Shown piece by piece: positions 1 through 9,602 of a stretch of DNA of 64,000 nt. Numbering within the stretch: the stretch's first letter is position 1; each line of letters begins with the position of its first letter. The position numbers and the translations under genes are program-made. The notes below the pieces were generated by a model. It was not told where the DNA came from. It did no database searches and saw only the letters and a list, made by a program, of their open reading frames with translations. This DNA comes from Isoetes taiwanensis (Eukaryota > Streptophyta > Lycopodiopsida > Isoetales > Isoetaceae): assembly GCA_021234155.1 (NCBI GenBank), contig JAJEKV010000064.1:7134001-7198000 (forward strand), given 5' to 3'.

Positions 1-12
1 AATGGACTGATG

Positions 13-79
13 TCTCACAGCTCGCGCCTGGTCAAGAAACTAAACTTTAGTTTTTGAGCGAGGCGCAAGCTGTGAGACC
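13..79. repeat. Long near-perfect hairpin
   Basis: The arms GTCTCACAGCT (13-23) and AGCTGTGAGAC (near 69-79) are exact inverted copies. Pairing continues inward through GCGCCT/AGGCGC to a second inverted repeat, AAACTAAA/TTTAGTTT, around the centre. The whole 67 bases can fold with only a few mismatches. It may be a small foldback element, an inverted duplication or a transcribed stem-loop; there is no coding content. Confidence 0.7.
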
Positions 80-268
80 TCCTACCATTTCTTCACCAGA
101 ACTTGCCCGAATGATTCCCAACCTATTGTATAGCATCTTTAGGTAATCCAGCCACATTCAAACACTTGAACTAGTCTTCAAATTCCCATTTTGACCTCAG
201 TATAGACTAGAATTGCCCAACCCCAGGAATTTTCCAAGTCACCCAAAAATTAGGGTTTTCCCCTTTTC

Positions 269-277
269 TATAAATAG
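269..277 (+). promoter_or_regulatory. TATA box-like site upstream of first ORF
   Basis: TATAAATAG lies 122 bases upstream of the first ATG (391), followed by a CA-rich, start-site-like stretch (cacacagcaccc). The surrounding 150 bases have a promoter-like, AT-rich character. It could be the U3 promoter of an LTR that begins left of the window, or an unrelated promoter; the sequence here does not resemble the 3' LTR at 7695. Confidence 0.35.
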
Positions 278-390
278 GTCCCTCATTTCACACACAGCAC
301 CCTACAAGTTTGCTCCTGCCTTCTTAGCCGATTTTCCAGCTCCTTGAGGCGCTCTTGCAACCAATTGCTACTCTCTTCCGCATTAAACTC

Positions 391-996
391 ATGGCAACCT
401 CTGATTTCCGCAGATGGTACAGCGCCAGCGCTCACGCTGCCGAGGCCGACATCGATGAAATTTTCCATGTCTTCCGGAAGGAGGTAGATGTCCAAGCAAC
501 TTTACACGCAACCCCAGCTTACAGCAGAGTCCTGTCTGAATTCCAAGCTAGGGTAGAGCCATCTCTAGTGCAGCTCCCACCTTGCGTAAGTTACTTTGTT
601 CCTAGGCAATCCCTGCAAGCAGTTTTAGGCGATGTTCCAAACATTGCCAAGTATCTCACAAACAAGGCGCAGCGCACGCCCGAGCCAATGGTCCTAACTG
701 TCAATAGGACCAAATACTTCTCTTTCAACACTGCCTTGGCAATTTTTCTTACCCATCGTGCCGAAAACACGGTGGGAGAAACCTCCATTCCCCCCATGGA
801 CGTGGACCCATTAGCCATAGCAGCAGAACAACGGCTCCTTACGCAATACGAACAGGAGCAGGAAGGAAAAGAAGAAGACTCAGAAGAAGAGAAATCAGAA
901 GAGGAAGAAGACTACGTCGAACTCGACCCGGCGGAAGAGCGGCGGCACAAAGTAACAAGAGTGGCAAGACTTCGAAAGAAGCCGGCAAACTCTTAG
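391..996 (+). CDS. Extra ORF A upstream of gag, unrecognised
   Basis: About 201 residues from ATG 391 (MATSDFRRWYS...). I do not recognise the family. The first two thirds are a mixed, globular-looking sequence; the last third is a very acidic run rich in E and D (about residues 160-190), followed by a basic tail (RRHKVTRVARLRKK). A second open frame (953-1201) overlaps its end in another phase and may be its continuation. No protease, zinc-finger or membrane signature is visible. Its position before gag, on the same strand and with similar GC-rich codon use, suggests an accessory ORF of the retrotransposon, but it could also be a captured host fragment. Confidence 0.5.
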   Translation: MATSDFRRWYSASAHAAEADIDEIFHVFRKEVDVQATLHATPAYSRVLSEFQARVEPSLVQLPPCVSYFVPRQSLQAVLGDVPNIAKYLTNKAQRTPEPMVLTVNRTKYFSFNTALAIFLTHRAENTVGETSIPPMDVDPLAIAAEQRLLTQYEQEQEGKEEDSEEEKSEEEEDYVELDPAEERRHKVTRVARLRKKPANS

Positions 997-1201
997 AATC
1001 GCGCCACCCCTTGGGCTAGGCATTACAAGCCTAGCCCCCATCATTGTCGAGGGCGAAGAGTTTCTGCTTCTAAGCGACATCCAAAACCTCCCGGAGTGCA
1101 GGGAAAGGGAGTATCGACCTGAAGAGTTACTGCACCAACTCCAGAAGATCCGGACTGGGCGACTTCATCGTCCGAGGAGCATCGACTTCCCACCCAAGTA
1201 A
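953..1201 (+). CDS. ORF A continuation in another frame
   Basis: This open frame runs from just after a stop near 950 to TAA at 1199-1201 and has no ATG. It reads through a hydrophobic start (IAPPLGLGITSLAPIIVEG) and then charged, helix-like sequence (EYRPEELLHQLQKIR). The overlap with ORF A in a different phase suggests either a programmed shift or one lost or gained base near 960-990 that splits a single longer protein of about 270 residues. ORF B starts only 18 bases downstream. Confidence 0.35.
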
Positions 1202-1218
1202 GGGGAAGCCGCGCTTAC

Positions 1219-1941
1219 ATGGGAGAGTCAACCTCAGACATCCAAGCCTACAAAGAACATCAGGCGATTATGGAGGCAGACCAGGCCGCAAACCAACTAC
1301 CGACGGAGGAAGAGTTCCTTGCTCTACAGGAACAGATGGGGATTCGCCACGCGACATCGAACATCTTAACGGCAAGCTCTTCGGCAACACCTTCCCGAGA
1401 GAGAAGAGGTGAGTTCGACCTCAGGAGAGCTTCAGCAACAGTCAGGGACTACAGGGAGCTCACCACGGTGGAGGTTGATGATTTTCGCGCGCATTACGTA
1501 ATCTGGATACCGAGCGGCCGAGGACCCGATCCACGCAATCCATTGTGTCGTTCGCGGTATTATTTCCCCGCGTTGATGGGCCGGAAGAATAGCGGTAATT
1601 CACCGCAAATTCACCCCCAGGGCGAGGAAGGAGTGTCGATGCTAATCGCGCTCTCAGGATTTGGCCGGCATGCTCGGCTACCCCTTAACACCGAGTATGC
1701 CATCCTGGTTAAGAGAGTGGTAGCACTCGATGTTTTCGACTTCGCCATACCTTCTGTGTTAGGGGAAGATCTGGCGGTGACGCAGGCTTATACTTCCGAC
1801 CGCAGAGTGGAAGACTTGGCGAGAGCTCTACAGGATGGATCTTCAGTCAACATCCTTAGGAACTTGGGTCATTCAGTGGGAACAGCCCAAGTGAAGAAGT
1901 TCCTAGAGGATAACCCATCCTACCGGCGTTATCAGGAATAG
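1219..1941 (+). CDS. Extra ORF B upstream of gag, unrecognised
   Basis: 240 residues from ATG 1219. Not recognised. The N-terminal 60 residues are Q/A/E-rich and helix-like; the rest looks globular (about residues 85-200) with segments such as FRAHYVIWIPSGRG and LPLNTEYAILVKRV. There is no zinc knuckle, no DSG or DTG protease motif and no transmembrane segment. It lies 18 bases after the preceding frame and some 50 bases before the gag-region frame, on the same strand, so it looks like part of one polycistronic or polyprotein arrangement. It may encode a structural or accessory protein of the element. Confidence 0.5.
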   Translation: MGESTSDIQAYKEHQAIMEADQAANQLPTEEEFLALQEQMGIRHATSNILTASSSATPSRERRGEFDLRRASATVRDYRELTTVEVDDFRAHYVIWIPSGRGPDPRNPLCRSRYYFPALMGRKNSGNSPQIHPQGEEGVSMLIALSGFGRHARLPLNTEYAILVKRVVALDVFDFAIPSVLGEDLAVTQAYTSDRRVEDLARALQDGSSVNILRNLGHSVGTAQVKKFLEDNPSYRRYQE

Positions 1942-1990
1942 TTAGAAATCTTGATACCGGAAGTCTCTTGTAGTAAACATATTATATAAT

Positions 1991-2461
1991 ATGAATATAA
2001 CTTATTTTGCATTTTTAAATGTTTTGGTGATATATTTTGTTCATAACTATACCAACGACACCTATAATGCAAATGTAACAAACAAAACTAACTGTACAAC
2101 CATGACCAATTGTGTATGCGAAAGGGAACAACGAACGAAGAGAGCAAAAAACAGGAGGCCCAACAGAGATGAAGAAACTCCTGACAGGCAAACCCTTCAA
2201 AGGAACCTCTTCGAGGGATATGGTCCCATGACACCAGAAGAAGAGTTGTCGCAGATGCGAACAGACCTGGACCAGATAAAGGCATCCGGGCCATTAATCG
2301 ACACCCAAAGTCGGGAAAAAGACAAGAGAAGGAGTAAGAGAAGGAGGTCCCCTAGCACGAGACCTCAGAAGTCAAAGCTCAACCCCGGACTCGAGTCCCA
2401 AAAAGAGGTCGAAAGGCGCCGGACCGTGAGAGACAGGCAGCGAAGGGACACAAGGCCCTAG
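1991..2461 (+). pseudogene. gag: Gag N-terminal region, frame broken
   Basis: The frame opens in an AT-rich stretch and then encodes a charged segment with a helix-like part (MTPEEELSQMRTDLDQIKAS) and a strongly basic, R/K/S-rich part (residues about 105-156). It stops at 2459, but a neighbouring phase continues through 2461-2590 with the expected start of a retrotransposon Gag domain (FEQFSGEN...), so the stop is probably an indel effect. The first 35 residues (hydrophobic, N/T-rich) probably reflect AT-rich leader DNA rather than a real membrane segment. The true gag start cannot be fixed. Confidence 0.45.
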
Positions 2462-2600
2462 ATTACCAAAAAAGAAGGTGGACTCAAAGATCGGGCAATG
2501 TGTGGAAAGCCCTGAATTTCGAACAGTTCTCGGGCGAGAACAGATCCCGCCTAGAGGCGGAGGCATGGTGGACTAAAAATAGCACGGCAATGCCTATGGC

Positions 2601-4028
2601 ATGAAAGACAAAGACAAAGGCAGGGTGGCGACAGCCAACCTGAAAGGGGCCGCACGCATATGGTGGAAGGGCTATGCCAAAGCCCATGGATTGAGCAGGG
2701 ACGCATGCCGATTTAAGAAGTTCTCAAAAGCTTTCAAGAAACACTATGTTCCTAGGGAACACAAGTCGAACATGATGCAGCAGTTTTACAGATTGCAGCA
2801 GGGGTACAAGACGGTGCAGAAGTACACCGAAGAGTTCATGAGGCTAAGACTATATGTGCCTAAACTGAGCGAGAAACACGCCGTGGAAAGCTACATAGAA
2901 GGGCTGAACGAGGAACTCAGGAAACTCGTAAGGGCAATAGACCCCAGAACAGTGTCTGAAGCGGAGTCCAAGGCAATTAGTTTGCAAGGATCGGGGCCGC
3001 AGAACAGCGCACAGAGGCAGCCTTACTATCAGGATAGAGGGAAAGCAACAGGGAGCTACAGTCCTAGGGCAGCCAGCCCAAGCCCAGCAAAGTCCCCATA
3101 TAATAGCAACCAGGGGAAACAGCAGGAAAGAAAACAGGTGTCCTTCAAGGACAAACAGGAAGGTTCCAACTACTCAAAAGCAGTACGATCCTTCTTGCAG
3201 GCGATGCCCAAGGAGAAGAGGCAGGAATGCATAGAGAAGCAGCTCTGCTTTAGATGTTTCCAGCCGGGCCACCGAACAGCGAACTGCCCATTTGTCATGA
3301 GCTCAGCGCTAGCAGAGTTGGGCGGATGGGACACTCCATCAGACGAGGACGGCGAGGAGGCACGCGATTACATTCAGGGTGAGTGCCACATCTTCGCTGC
3401 TATAGATACAGAACAGGCAGAGACCCAGTATAAGGTAATCACCACAGTAGGGAAGGCAAAGGCCAAGTCCTTCATAGTCTTGATAGACTCTGGAAGTAGC
3501 CATAACTTCGCATCCCCGAGGATGGTTCAAATGTTGAAATTGAAACCCCTAAAGTCCAAACCAAGGCCCGTAGTCTTGGCAAGCGGGGCAGTAAGACATA
3601 CAGCTGGGAAGAGAATCAACTTCGACATTGACTTGCCAGGGATTAATATCCAGATGGGGGCAGAAGTAATGGGCATTGGCAAATACGACTTGATCGTTGG
3701 AATGGAGTACCTCGGACCAGCCGGGGCCATCATTGATTGTGGAAAGCGGAAGGTGACCTTCCCAACGGCCGACGGCAAAGCCATTGAGATCACAGGTAAA
3801 GAAGTTACCCCCATCATGCAATGTATGTCCGTTAAGAAGCTGCTCAAATCTATAAAGAGCGAGAAGGTAGCATACATCTTCAAACTCGAGATTGAGGAAC
3901 CTGATTCGGAAAGAAGCAAAGAAGACAAGGTGCTCAGCAAGTTGCCCAAGCCAATCGCCAACTTGATTAGGAGTTCCACGATCTCTTTCCAGATGAGATC
4001 GAGAAGCTTCCTCCTTACAGGGGAGTAG
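2601..4028 (+). CDS. gag-pro: Gag-protease of chromovirus
   Basis: The start is really mid-Gag: a phase change near 2590 separates it from the N-terminal part. The retrotransposon Gag domain covers residues about 5-130 ([13 protein letters not shown], then F..L.QG..TV..Y). A CCHC zinc knuckle follows at 3246-3287 (CX2CX4HX4C), which binds the genomic RNA. A retropepsin-like domain starts near 3471 with the active-site triplet DSG (codons 3486-3494, IDSGSSHNF) and ends with the family's IVGMEYL and IDCG segments. The frame stops at 4026-4028, but reading must change phase near 3970 to enter RT, so protease and RT were probably one polyprotein. Confidence 0.85.
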   Translation: MKDKDKGRVATANLKGAARIWWKGYAKAHGLSRDACRFKKFSKAFKKHYVPREHKSNMMQQFYRLQQGYKTVQKYTEEFMRLRLYVPKLSEKHAVESYIEGLNEELRKLVRAIDPRTVSEAESKAISLQGSGPQNSAQRQPYYQDRGKATGSYSPRAASPSPAKSPYNSNQGKQQERKQVSFKDKQEGSNYSKAVRSFLQAMPKEKRQECIEKQLCFRCFQPGHRTANCPFVMSSALAELGGWDTPSDEDGEEARDYIQGECHIFAAIDTEQAETQYKVITTVGKAKAKSFIVLIDSGSSHNFASPRMVQMLKLKPLKSKPRPVVLASGAVRHTAGKRINFDIDLPGINIQMGAEVMGIGKYDLIVGMEYLGPAGAIIDCGKRKVTFPTADGKAIEITGKEVTPIMQCMSVKKLLKSIKSEKVAYIFKLEIEEPDSERSKEDKVLSKLPKPIANLIRSSTISFQMRSRSFLLTGE

Positions 4029-4597
4029 AGTGTGAGATAGCACTTGAACCAGGGACCAAGCCGACGAGCAAGGCCCCATATAGAATGACCACACATGAAC
4101 TCACAGAGCTAAAGAAGCAGCTACAAGAATTGCTCGATCTAGGCTTCATCAGGCCCAGTGTCTCACCATTTGGGGCACCCATCCTCTTTGTCAAGAAGAA
4201 AGATGGAAGCTTGAGGATGTGCATAGACTACAGACAATTGAACAAGCACACCATCAAGAACAAGTACGCACTTCCCAGATCAGATGACTTGATGGATCAG
4301 CTCCAAGGGGCAAAGGTCTTCTCCAAGATCGACCTAAGATCAGGGTATCACCAAATCAGAATAAAGGAAGAGGACATCCACAAAACGGCTTTCAGAACCA
4401 GATATGGGCATTACGAGTTCACCGTAATGCCATTTGGGCTATCCAACGCCCCAGCTACGTTCATGAGACTCATGAACGACATCTTCAGAGAATACTTGGA
4501 CACCTTTGTGATAGTATTCTTCGACGACATTCTGGTGTACAGTAAATCCATTGAAGAGCATGCTCAAAGACGCCGAGAAAGGTGCTCGAGAAGTTAA
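3976..4597 (+). pseudogene. pol: Reverse transcriptase domain of chromovirus
   Basis: The RT reading starts before the first ATG (4085), with the usual ...IEKLPPYRG lead-in to the domain. Fingers and palm are clear: [41 protein letters not shown] (first catalytic Asp), [12 protein letters not shown], and the catalytic pair in [11 protein letters not shown]. That motif reads FFDD where Ty3/Gypsy plant elements usually have an aromatic-aliphatic-DD core such as YIDD or FIDD. The frame ends at 4597 after KSIEEHAQ where the domain normally continues; the next phase resumes near 4610. Copies the genomic RNA into DNA in virus-like particles. Confidence 0.85.
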
Positions 4598-4609
4598 GGA
4601 GGCATCGGG

Positions 4610-5330
4610 TTGTATGCCAAGTTGTCGGGCGTCACTTCAAACGAGAAGGTGGAATACCTCGGTCATGTGATTTCAGCAGAAGGAATCTCGACAGACCCCA
4701 CCAAGATTGAAGCAGTAATCCGATGGCCGGCACCAAAGAACGTCCACGAGGTCAGAAGTTTCCTTGGCCTAGCGGTGGTATTACAGAAGTTCGCGGAAGA
4801 ACTTTGCAAAGATAGCAGCCCCAATCCATTTAACTTGACAAAGGCGAAAAAGTCAAAATTTGGCAGACCATTGGCTCAAGAAAGCCCAAGCGTGATTCGA
4901 AGTTGTTGAAGGAAGCTTTGACAACCGCCCGCCTTAACCCCCGCCGACCGAGGAAAAGGACAAGTTAGTGGCGGATCGACGCAAGCAAGATAGCCACAAA
5001 AAGCAAGCGGTGCTAATGCAAGAAGAGCGAGTAATAGCGCACGACTCAAGGAAAATGAACGCCAAACGCTGCGTTACCCGACGATGATCAAGAGCTGCTA
5101 GCGGTTGTCGGGGCATTGAGAATCGGAGGCATTACCTCTTAGGGAGGAAGTTCCGGTTGGACACCGATCACGAGCCTCCAAAGACGTATTCACACAACCA
5201 CATCTCAACTGAGCGTAGAGAAGGTGGATGGAGTTTCTCGAGGAATACGACTTTGAGATAGTCTACAAGCTGGGAAGCTTAATGTGGTAGCGGATGCGCT
5301 TTCAAGGCATCCACTAACAACCGTGGTGCA
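4610..5330 (+). pseudogene. pol: RT thumb and RNase H, heavily frame-broken
   Basis: 4610-4780 reads the RT connection cleanly (VEYLGHVISAEGIS, PKNVHEVRSFLGLA). From about 4780 to 5280 the phase changes repeatedly, yet pieces of RNase H are visible in all frames (TDASK-like near 4975, KMNA near 5055, LDTDH near 5158, EFLEEYDFEIVYKLGS near 5227-5280, VVADALSRHP near 5283-5315). The breaks cluster in a patch with almost no CAG and very few CTG triplets, unlike the flanking sequence. That pattern suggests systematic consensus errors as well as, or instead of, true decay. Confidence 0.7.
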
Positions 5331-5396
5331 CCGCAACGCTAATCTCGACGCTCTTCAGCGATTTCGGGAAAAAGATAGAAGAAACCTTGCCAACAG

Positions 5397-6299
5397 ATGT
5401 CGACTTCAAGGAAGTATGGGCAAGCCTGTGCAAGGAAGCGAGAACGGACAAGGAGAGGGAAGCCTTCAAAAATTTTAAGAAGGAAGGTAACCTACTATAC
5501 CATAAGAACAAAAGTTGTGCTTGCGGAATCATCCGGAGTAAGAAAGTTGATCCTCCACGACACCCACAACAGCCCAATAGCTGGCCCACGCAGATTCATG
5601 AAGACATACTTCAAAGTGCGTAGCAGCTACTATTGGCCGGGAATGAAGAAGCAGATAGCTCGCTACATCAAGGAGTGTCAGCTATGCCAGCAAACAAAGG
5701 CAGAACAACTCCGAATACCAGGAGCATTGGAACCATTAGCGGTGCCCAACGCTAAGTGGGAAGTCGTCAGCATGGACTTTATAACAGGACTGCCAAGGAC
5801 AGTAAGAGGTAAGGACGCCTTGATGGTCGTGGTCGACAAGTTGTCGAAGATGGCCCATTTTGTGCCTTGCAGGACCACGGACACAGCTATGGACACGGCA
5901 AAGCTCTTCACCAAAGAGATCTTCAGACTCCATGGCATGCCAAGGGAAATCATCTCCGACCGAGACCCAAAGTTCATTTGTGCTTTCTGGCAGGATCTCT
6001 TCACAACGATTGGAACAAAATTATCCATGAGCACGGCCTATCATCCTCAGACGGACGGGCAAACAGAGCGTGTCAACAGAATATTGGAAGACATGCTCCG
6101 AAATTATGTCTGGAACAAGCAAGGTATGTGGGAGGAATTTATTCACTTGGTGGAATTTGCATACAATAGCACCAAGCAGGAATCATCCCAAATGTCGCCG
6201 TTCATGATCAACTACGGCTACCAATGCCTAACTCCAGACACTTGGCACAATCCCGTGTCAAAAGTGGAAGTCTCGCAACAAATGTTGAGCGACATGTAA
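5397..6299 (+). pseudogene. pol: Integrase of chromovirus
   Basis: The frame covers the zinc-binding HHCC region (HDTH near 5557, CQLCQQTK near 5680) and the catalytic core with D (VVSMDFITGLP, near 5770), D (ISDRDPKF, near 5957) and E (DGQTERVNRIL, near 6065). This is a complete DDE triad with the spacing usual for Ty3/Gypsy. The N-terminal His-His part has one phase change near 5560-5600. The frame ends at TAA 6297-6299 and continues in the same phase into the chromodomain, so the stop is a single-codon lesion rather than a domain boundary. Inserts the cDNA into host chromatin. Confidence 0.85.
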
Positions 6300-6305
6300 C
6301 AGCTC

Positions 6306-6860
6306 GTGGAAGAAGTACGAGGATATCTCCTAGCAGCAAGGAGTCGTCAGAAAAGCATCGCCGACAAGCATCGAACAGTCAGGGAGTTCGAAGTTGGCGA
6401 TAATGTGTGGCTCAAGATCAAGGTGAAACAGGCGAAGCTCCGCATCGGGAATTGCAAGAAGCTTGCTCCAAGGTGGGCTGGCCCCTTTAAAATAGTCAAG
6501 AGAGTAGGTAACCAATCGTACAAGTTAGACTTGCCAGCACACTTAAAGATCCACAAAGTCTTCCACGTGAGTCTGCTGAAGAAGCATACTCCCAATCCAG
6601 AAGAAGTTTTGGATACTCCAACGATGTTGGAAATGACAGAAGAGCAATTGGAAATAGTTCCAGAACTAATCCTTGATAAAGCACTCAAGAAAACAAGGAG
6701 ATCAGAGTTTCTCCAGTACTTGGTCAAGTGGAAACACTTGCCGGTGGAGGACGCGACATGGGTACTTAAAAGAGATCTGGAAAAACAGTACCCACAGTTT
6801 ATGGAGCAATGGGACGGCAGGGTCATCTCCGAAGAAATCGGCTCAGGCATGTCGATTTGA
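6306..6860 (+). CDS. pol: Integrase C-terminus with chromodomain
   Basis: 184 residues in the same phase as integrase. The first part is the usual GPF-like linker (APRWAGPFKIVKRVGNQSYKLDL, then KIHKVFHVSLLKKH). From residue about 112 a chromodomain follows: PELILD, YLVKWKHLPVEDATW and a closing helix DLEKQYPQFMEQW. The aromatic cage positions Y and W are kept (LQYLVKW, ATW); the third is not certain. Chromodomains steer chromovirus integration towards marked heterochromatin. The frame ends in TGA at 6858-6860. Confidence 0.85.
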   Translation: MEEVRGYLLAARSRQKSIADKHRTVREFEVGDNVWLKIKVKQAKLRIGNCKKLAPRWAGPFKIVKRVGNQSYKLDLPAHLKIHKVFHVSLLKKHTPNPEEVLDTPTMLEMTEEQLEIVPELILDKALKKTRRSEFLQYLVKWKHLPVEDATWVLKRDLEKQYPQFMEQWDGRVISEEIGSGMSI

Positions 6861-7681
6861 GTAGATTAATAGCTTATCTAGTTAAGTATAATCTACGCAT
6901 GCAACCTATGAGGTAAGGGTTGCATGCGTTGTTACCGATGATGAGATTACTACGGTGATCTCTAGGACGTGGTGTAATATCAATGTAGGCATGACCGCGG
7001 TTCCGCTTGGAAAGTCTACTTCCGTCCCACGGAAGTAGATGACCTCGAGAGAAAGGAGGTCATGAAGGAACGCATTGATAGGGAAAGCACCTCTAGTCCC
7101 ATATATGCTTTGATAGGAGGAATCTGGCCTTCACGCCCCATATACGGGAAGGACCTATCCGCCACGCTGGGCAACTAGGGTGTAGGCATGAGTGGCATAT
7201 AGGCATATAGACGCTGTCTCCACGGCCATAATGGAAGAATCACCCTCTTCCTACGCCGGGAGATTAGCCATGCATCCATGTAGATAGGTGGGGTGGTCAC
7301 CATATAACCAAAACTTTATAAATAATTAAATATGGTACTAACGTAGTGTGACCTGCAGGCCAATAGAGCGCTCCGGAGGGCTAGGAGGTCGGACTACGAA
7401 GACTTGCAACACAATTTTGTCTAAAGTGTTGCAAGGAGTAAAGAGTACCTCGAAGAATAATAGTATATATAATAAAAGATTTGAGTAATTGTTGTAATAA
7501 CATGCGAATAATTAAGCATTCGATGGAATAATAGTTCAATAATGTCCTGTAAATATTACCTTAAAGTAATTCTATTAAATGTATAAAGGTAATAATAAGT
7601 ATATCGTATGTATCAGGTTGATTGCAGGATAAGTAGATCCCAAGGTGGGGAGAACCACGATGCTGCGGACAGCATCAATTC
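6861..7681 (+). other. Structured 3' spacer of chromovirus
   Basis: About 820 bases without a long ORF between pol and the polypurine tract. It holds perfect hairpins: ACGCATGCAACC/GGTTGCATGCGT at 6895-6929 (12 bp, 11-base loop) and TCTACTTCCGT/ACGGAAGTAGA at 7015-7039 (11 bp, 3-base loop), followed closely by a shorter GACCTC/GAGGTC stem near 7041-7062. The last 250 bases become AT-rich. RNA structures here could serve packaging, stability or export, but the function is unknown. Confidence 0.6.
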
Positions 7682-7694
7682 AAGGTGGGGAGAA
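7641..7694 (+). promoter_or_regulatory. Doubled polypurine tract with hairpin between
   Basis: CAAGGTGGGGAGAA occurs twice, at 7641-7654 and 7681-7694. The second copy abuts the LTR start TGTGACG exactly, as expected of the plus-strand primer. Between them is the stem GATGCTG/CAGCATC (7659-7676, 4-base loop). Plant Gypsy elements typically have one such purine tract; the exact copy 40 bases upstream is notable. Confidence 0.75.
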
Positions 7695-9191
7695 TGTGAC
7701 GTTCCAGTACGATATACGGTCTCAAGACGTATACCGTACTGCGCCGTCACGCATACACGCCGTCTAGTCGACGTGTACGCCGACACATACCTAAGCAAGG
7801 ACGCCCTAGGGGGCAACTTGCAATGGTGCGCACACTTAGCAATGCGCGCACCTTTAGACCTTTAAACCATTAAAGGAAGACCAAGGGTCATGGGAACCCT
7901 AAACCTAACTGATAGCCTACATAAGGCACCAAACCCTAACATTCCCTTTTTCGCCCACAGACCTTCTGAGCTCCGATTCGCGCGCCTGAGGAGTCAATTC
8001 CAACTCCCACGATCTGCCAACACGCCCCAGCTTGTCAGATCATCCTTCCGACCGCATCCCGAAGCAGAACAGAGACATGGACGCCTTCGGATCAAGAGGA
8101 GTGAACCAGGGATCAGGTATTTGGTCGATTGAATAGCTTAAACCTCATTCCAGCCTTCGAACCAGTAGGTTTAGCCTATTAAATCGCCCTTAGTAGCCCA
8201 ACAGACCCTGACACTGACTCTAACTAAAGAATTGACTCTATGTATTAGATTAGTTCTTATTATTTATGATCATATGATGGATGGTTGTATTCTGTGGACT
8301 CATTGTATTGGGAAGGGTGGGTAGAGACTTAAAGCTTAGTAGATGATGCTCCTAGCTAGTCCCTCTTAGTGCATTACTAGAATTCGGCCTGTGTACAGGA
8401 GCCCACCTGGTTGTGGGTGAAGGGGCCAGACTGGCTTAGAATGAGATTCGTGTTCTAACCCTTGACCGATCCCTCTGGTGTGTAAGGCCTACCGGGGATC
8501 AGAGTGACTAGGTCTAATGGCTTGCCACTGAGTGTGGGTAAGGCATGGGCTCGACACCCGTGGAGTGATGCGTCACTCTCCAGTGGGTTGAAGTCGAATA
8601 AGGGCAGTGGCCCTCTAGTCACCTTGGGTTAGCATGTAGATCTCTGGAGGGAGTGATCCCTACCTGCCCCATCGGGACTGGGGAGATGTAACCGGGAATA
8701 GCCCCTTTGGCTATGCACCCGGCGGGCTTCTGATCGAGTCCCAACACTTTTCAACCTACCGCGCAAAGTGTGCACGTGAGGGGGCGGATGGAGTGGACAA
8801 CCCTAAGCCATGTTCTTATGCCAGCCCAATCCATTGTCATGATTCATGCCTCGCGACCAACTCGGAGACCAAGCTTGTCGGTCATCCCCCGAGTCCGAGC
8901 CTTGGGTAGGACTTCCTTTGTATTGTGCTGATCTTTGTCTATGCAGGTGTTGATGTGCCACCCTTCGAGGTGGATATATGATGATATGTTACTGACGTGT
9001 ATGTTTACGCTTCCGCAGCTAGGTAGGCCCTGAGGGAGACGGGGTAAAATGACCCCTTCACTCTTCCCACTGTGGACTCTAAACGGTCACAGTGATATGT
9101 GGAGGGCCCTGTATCAGTGTGGAGCTGGTGCGGGGGATGAACTCCTATTTGTATACGGTGCGAGCATCGTATACGAGTAGGGGACGTCACA
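7695..9191 (+). repeat. 3' LTR of chromovirus
   Basis: 1497 bases beginning TGTGACGT and ending ACGTCACA, directly after the polypurine tract. Near the start a 13-bp stem with one mismatch (7706-7740, AGTACG..TATACG) and near the end a GTATACG/CGTATAC pair (about 9152-9176) give both ends palindromic structure. TACATAAGGCA at about 7918-7928 is a possible TATA-like site, followed by a transcript-like leader. No partner LTR lies in the window, so age cannot be estimated from LTR divergence. Confidence 0.8.
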
Positions 9192-9485
9192 GCGTCAATG
9201 GATTCTCCAGTTGTTCAGACTGCTCTCCACAGGCACTATGCTAACAACATGGACGCTAAGCCAACAACATTGAAGCGGATCTCTAACAAGCAATGGATAA
9301 AGCAACACCATCCTTTGCTTGAGAAGGCACTGTCTCGAAATTATGCGTTGTCAGGGATGGTGTTCTCAGCTGCGTGAAGTTCTTTCTACGATATCGCCAC
9401 ATGATAGAAAACCTATACACTTAGTTTCATGATGCATAGGTCAGCTCACTTATTACCATAATGCATATCTTTATATTTTTATTTT

Positions 9486-9600
9486 ATGTACTTGCATGCT
9501 TTTGTTGTATCTTGTAATCTTGTTGTCTCTTGTAATCTTGCATGCTTTTGTTGTATCTTGTATCCTGTTGTATCTTGTTGCATGCTTTTGTTGTACCTTT
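9486..9600. repeat. Degenerate CTTGTTGTAT-type low-complexity repeat
   Basis: Variants of TGCATGCTTTTGTTGTATCT and CTTGTAATCTTGTTG alternate irregularly five or six times. It looks like slippage-derived satellite-like DNA. Reading frames in it are not credible genes. Confidence 0.6.
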
Positions 9601-9602
9601 TA

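Larger units (their letters stand above)
1..9191 (+). mobile_element. Ty3/Gypsy chromovirus, 5' end outside window
   Basis: The reading order gag (zinc knuckle), aspartic protease, RT, RNase H, integrase and chromodomain, followed by a polypurine tract and an LTR, defines a chromodomain Ty3/Gypsy retrotransposon. The 3' LTR at 7695-9191 starts TGTGACGT and ends ACGTCACA, an 8-bp inverted repeat. No matching 5' LTR or tRNA primer-binding site is seen in 1-2500, so the left end probably lies upstream. About 2 kb of extra reading frames (391-1941) sit before gag, which is unusual for chromoviruses. The pol frame is broken at several points (near 2590, 3970, 4590 and 4780-5330, and one in-frame stop at 6297), so the copy is inactive as written, although part of this may be sequence error. 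Whether the first 350 bases belong to this element is uncertain. Confidence 0.85.

Noticed and set aside
1991-2110. Hydrophobic start with several N-x-T sites, resembling a small envelope-like or secreted protein
   Set aside because: The stretch is AT-rich leader DNA directly before basic Gag sequence; the hydrophobicity and Asn/Thr content follow from composition.
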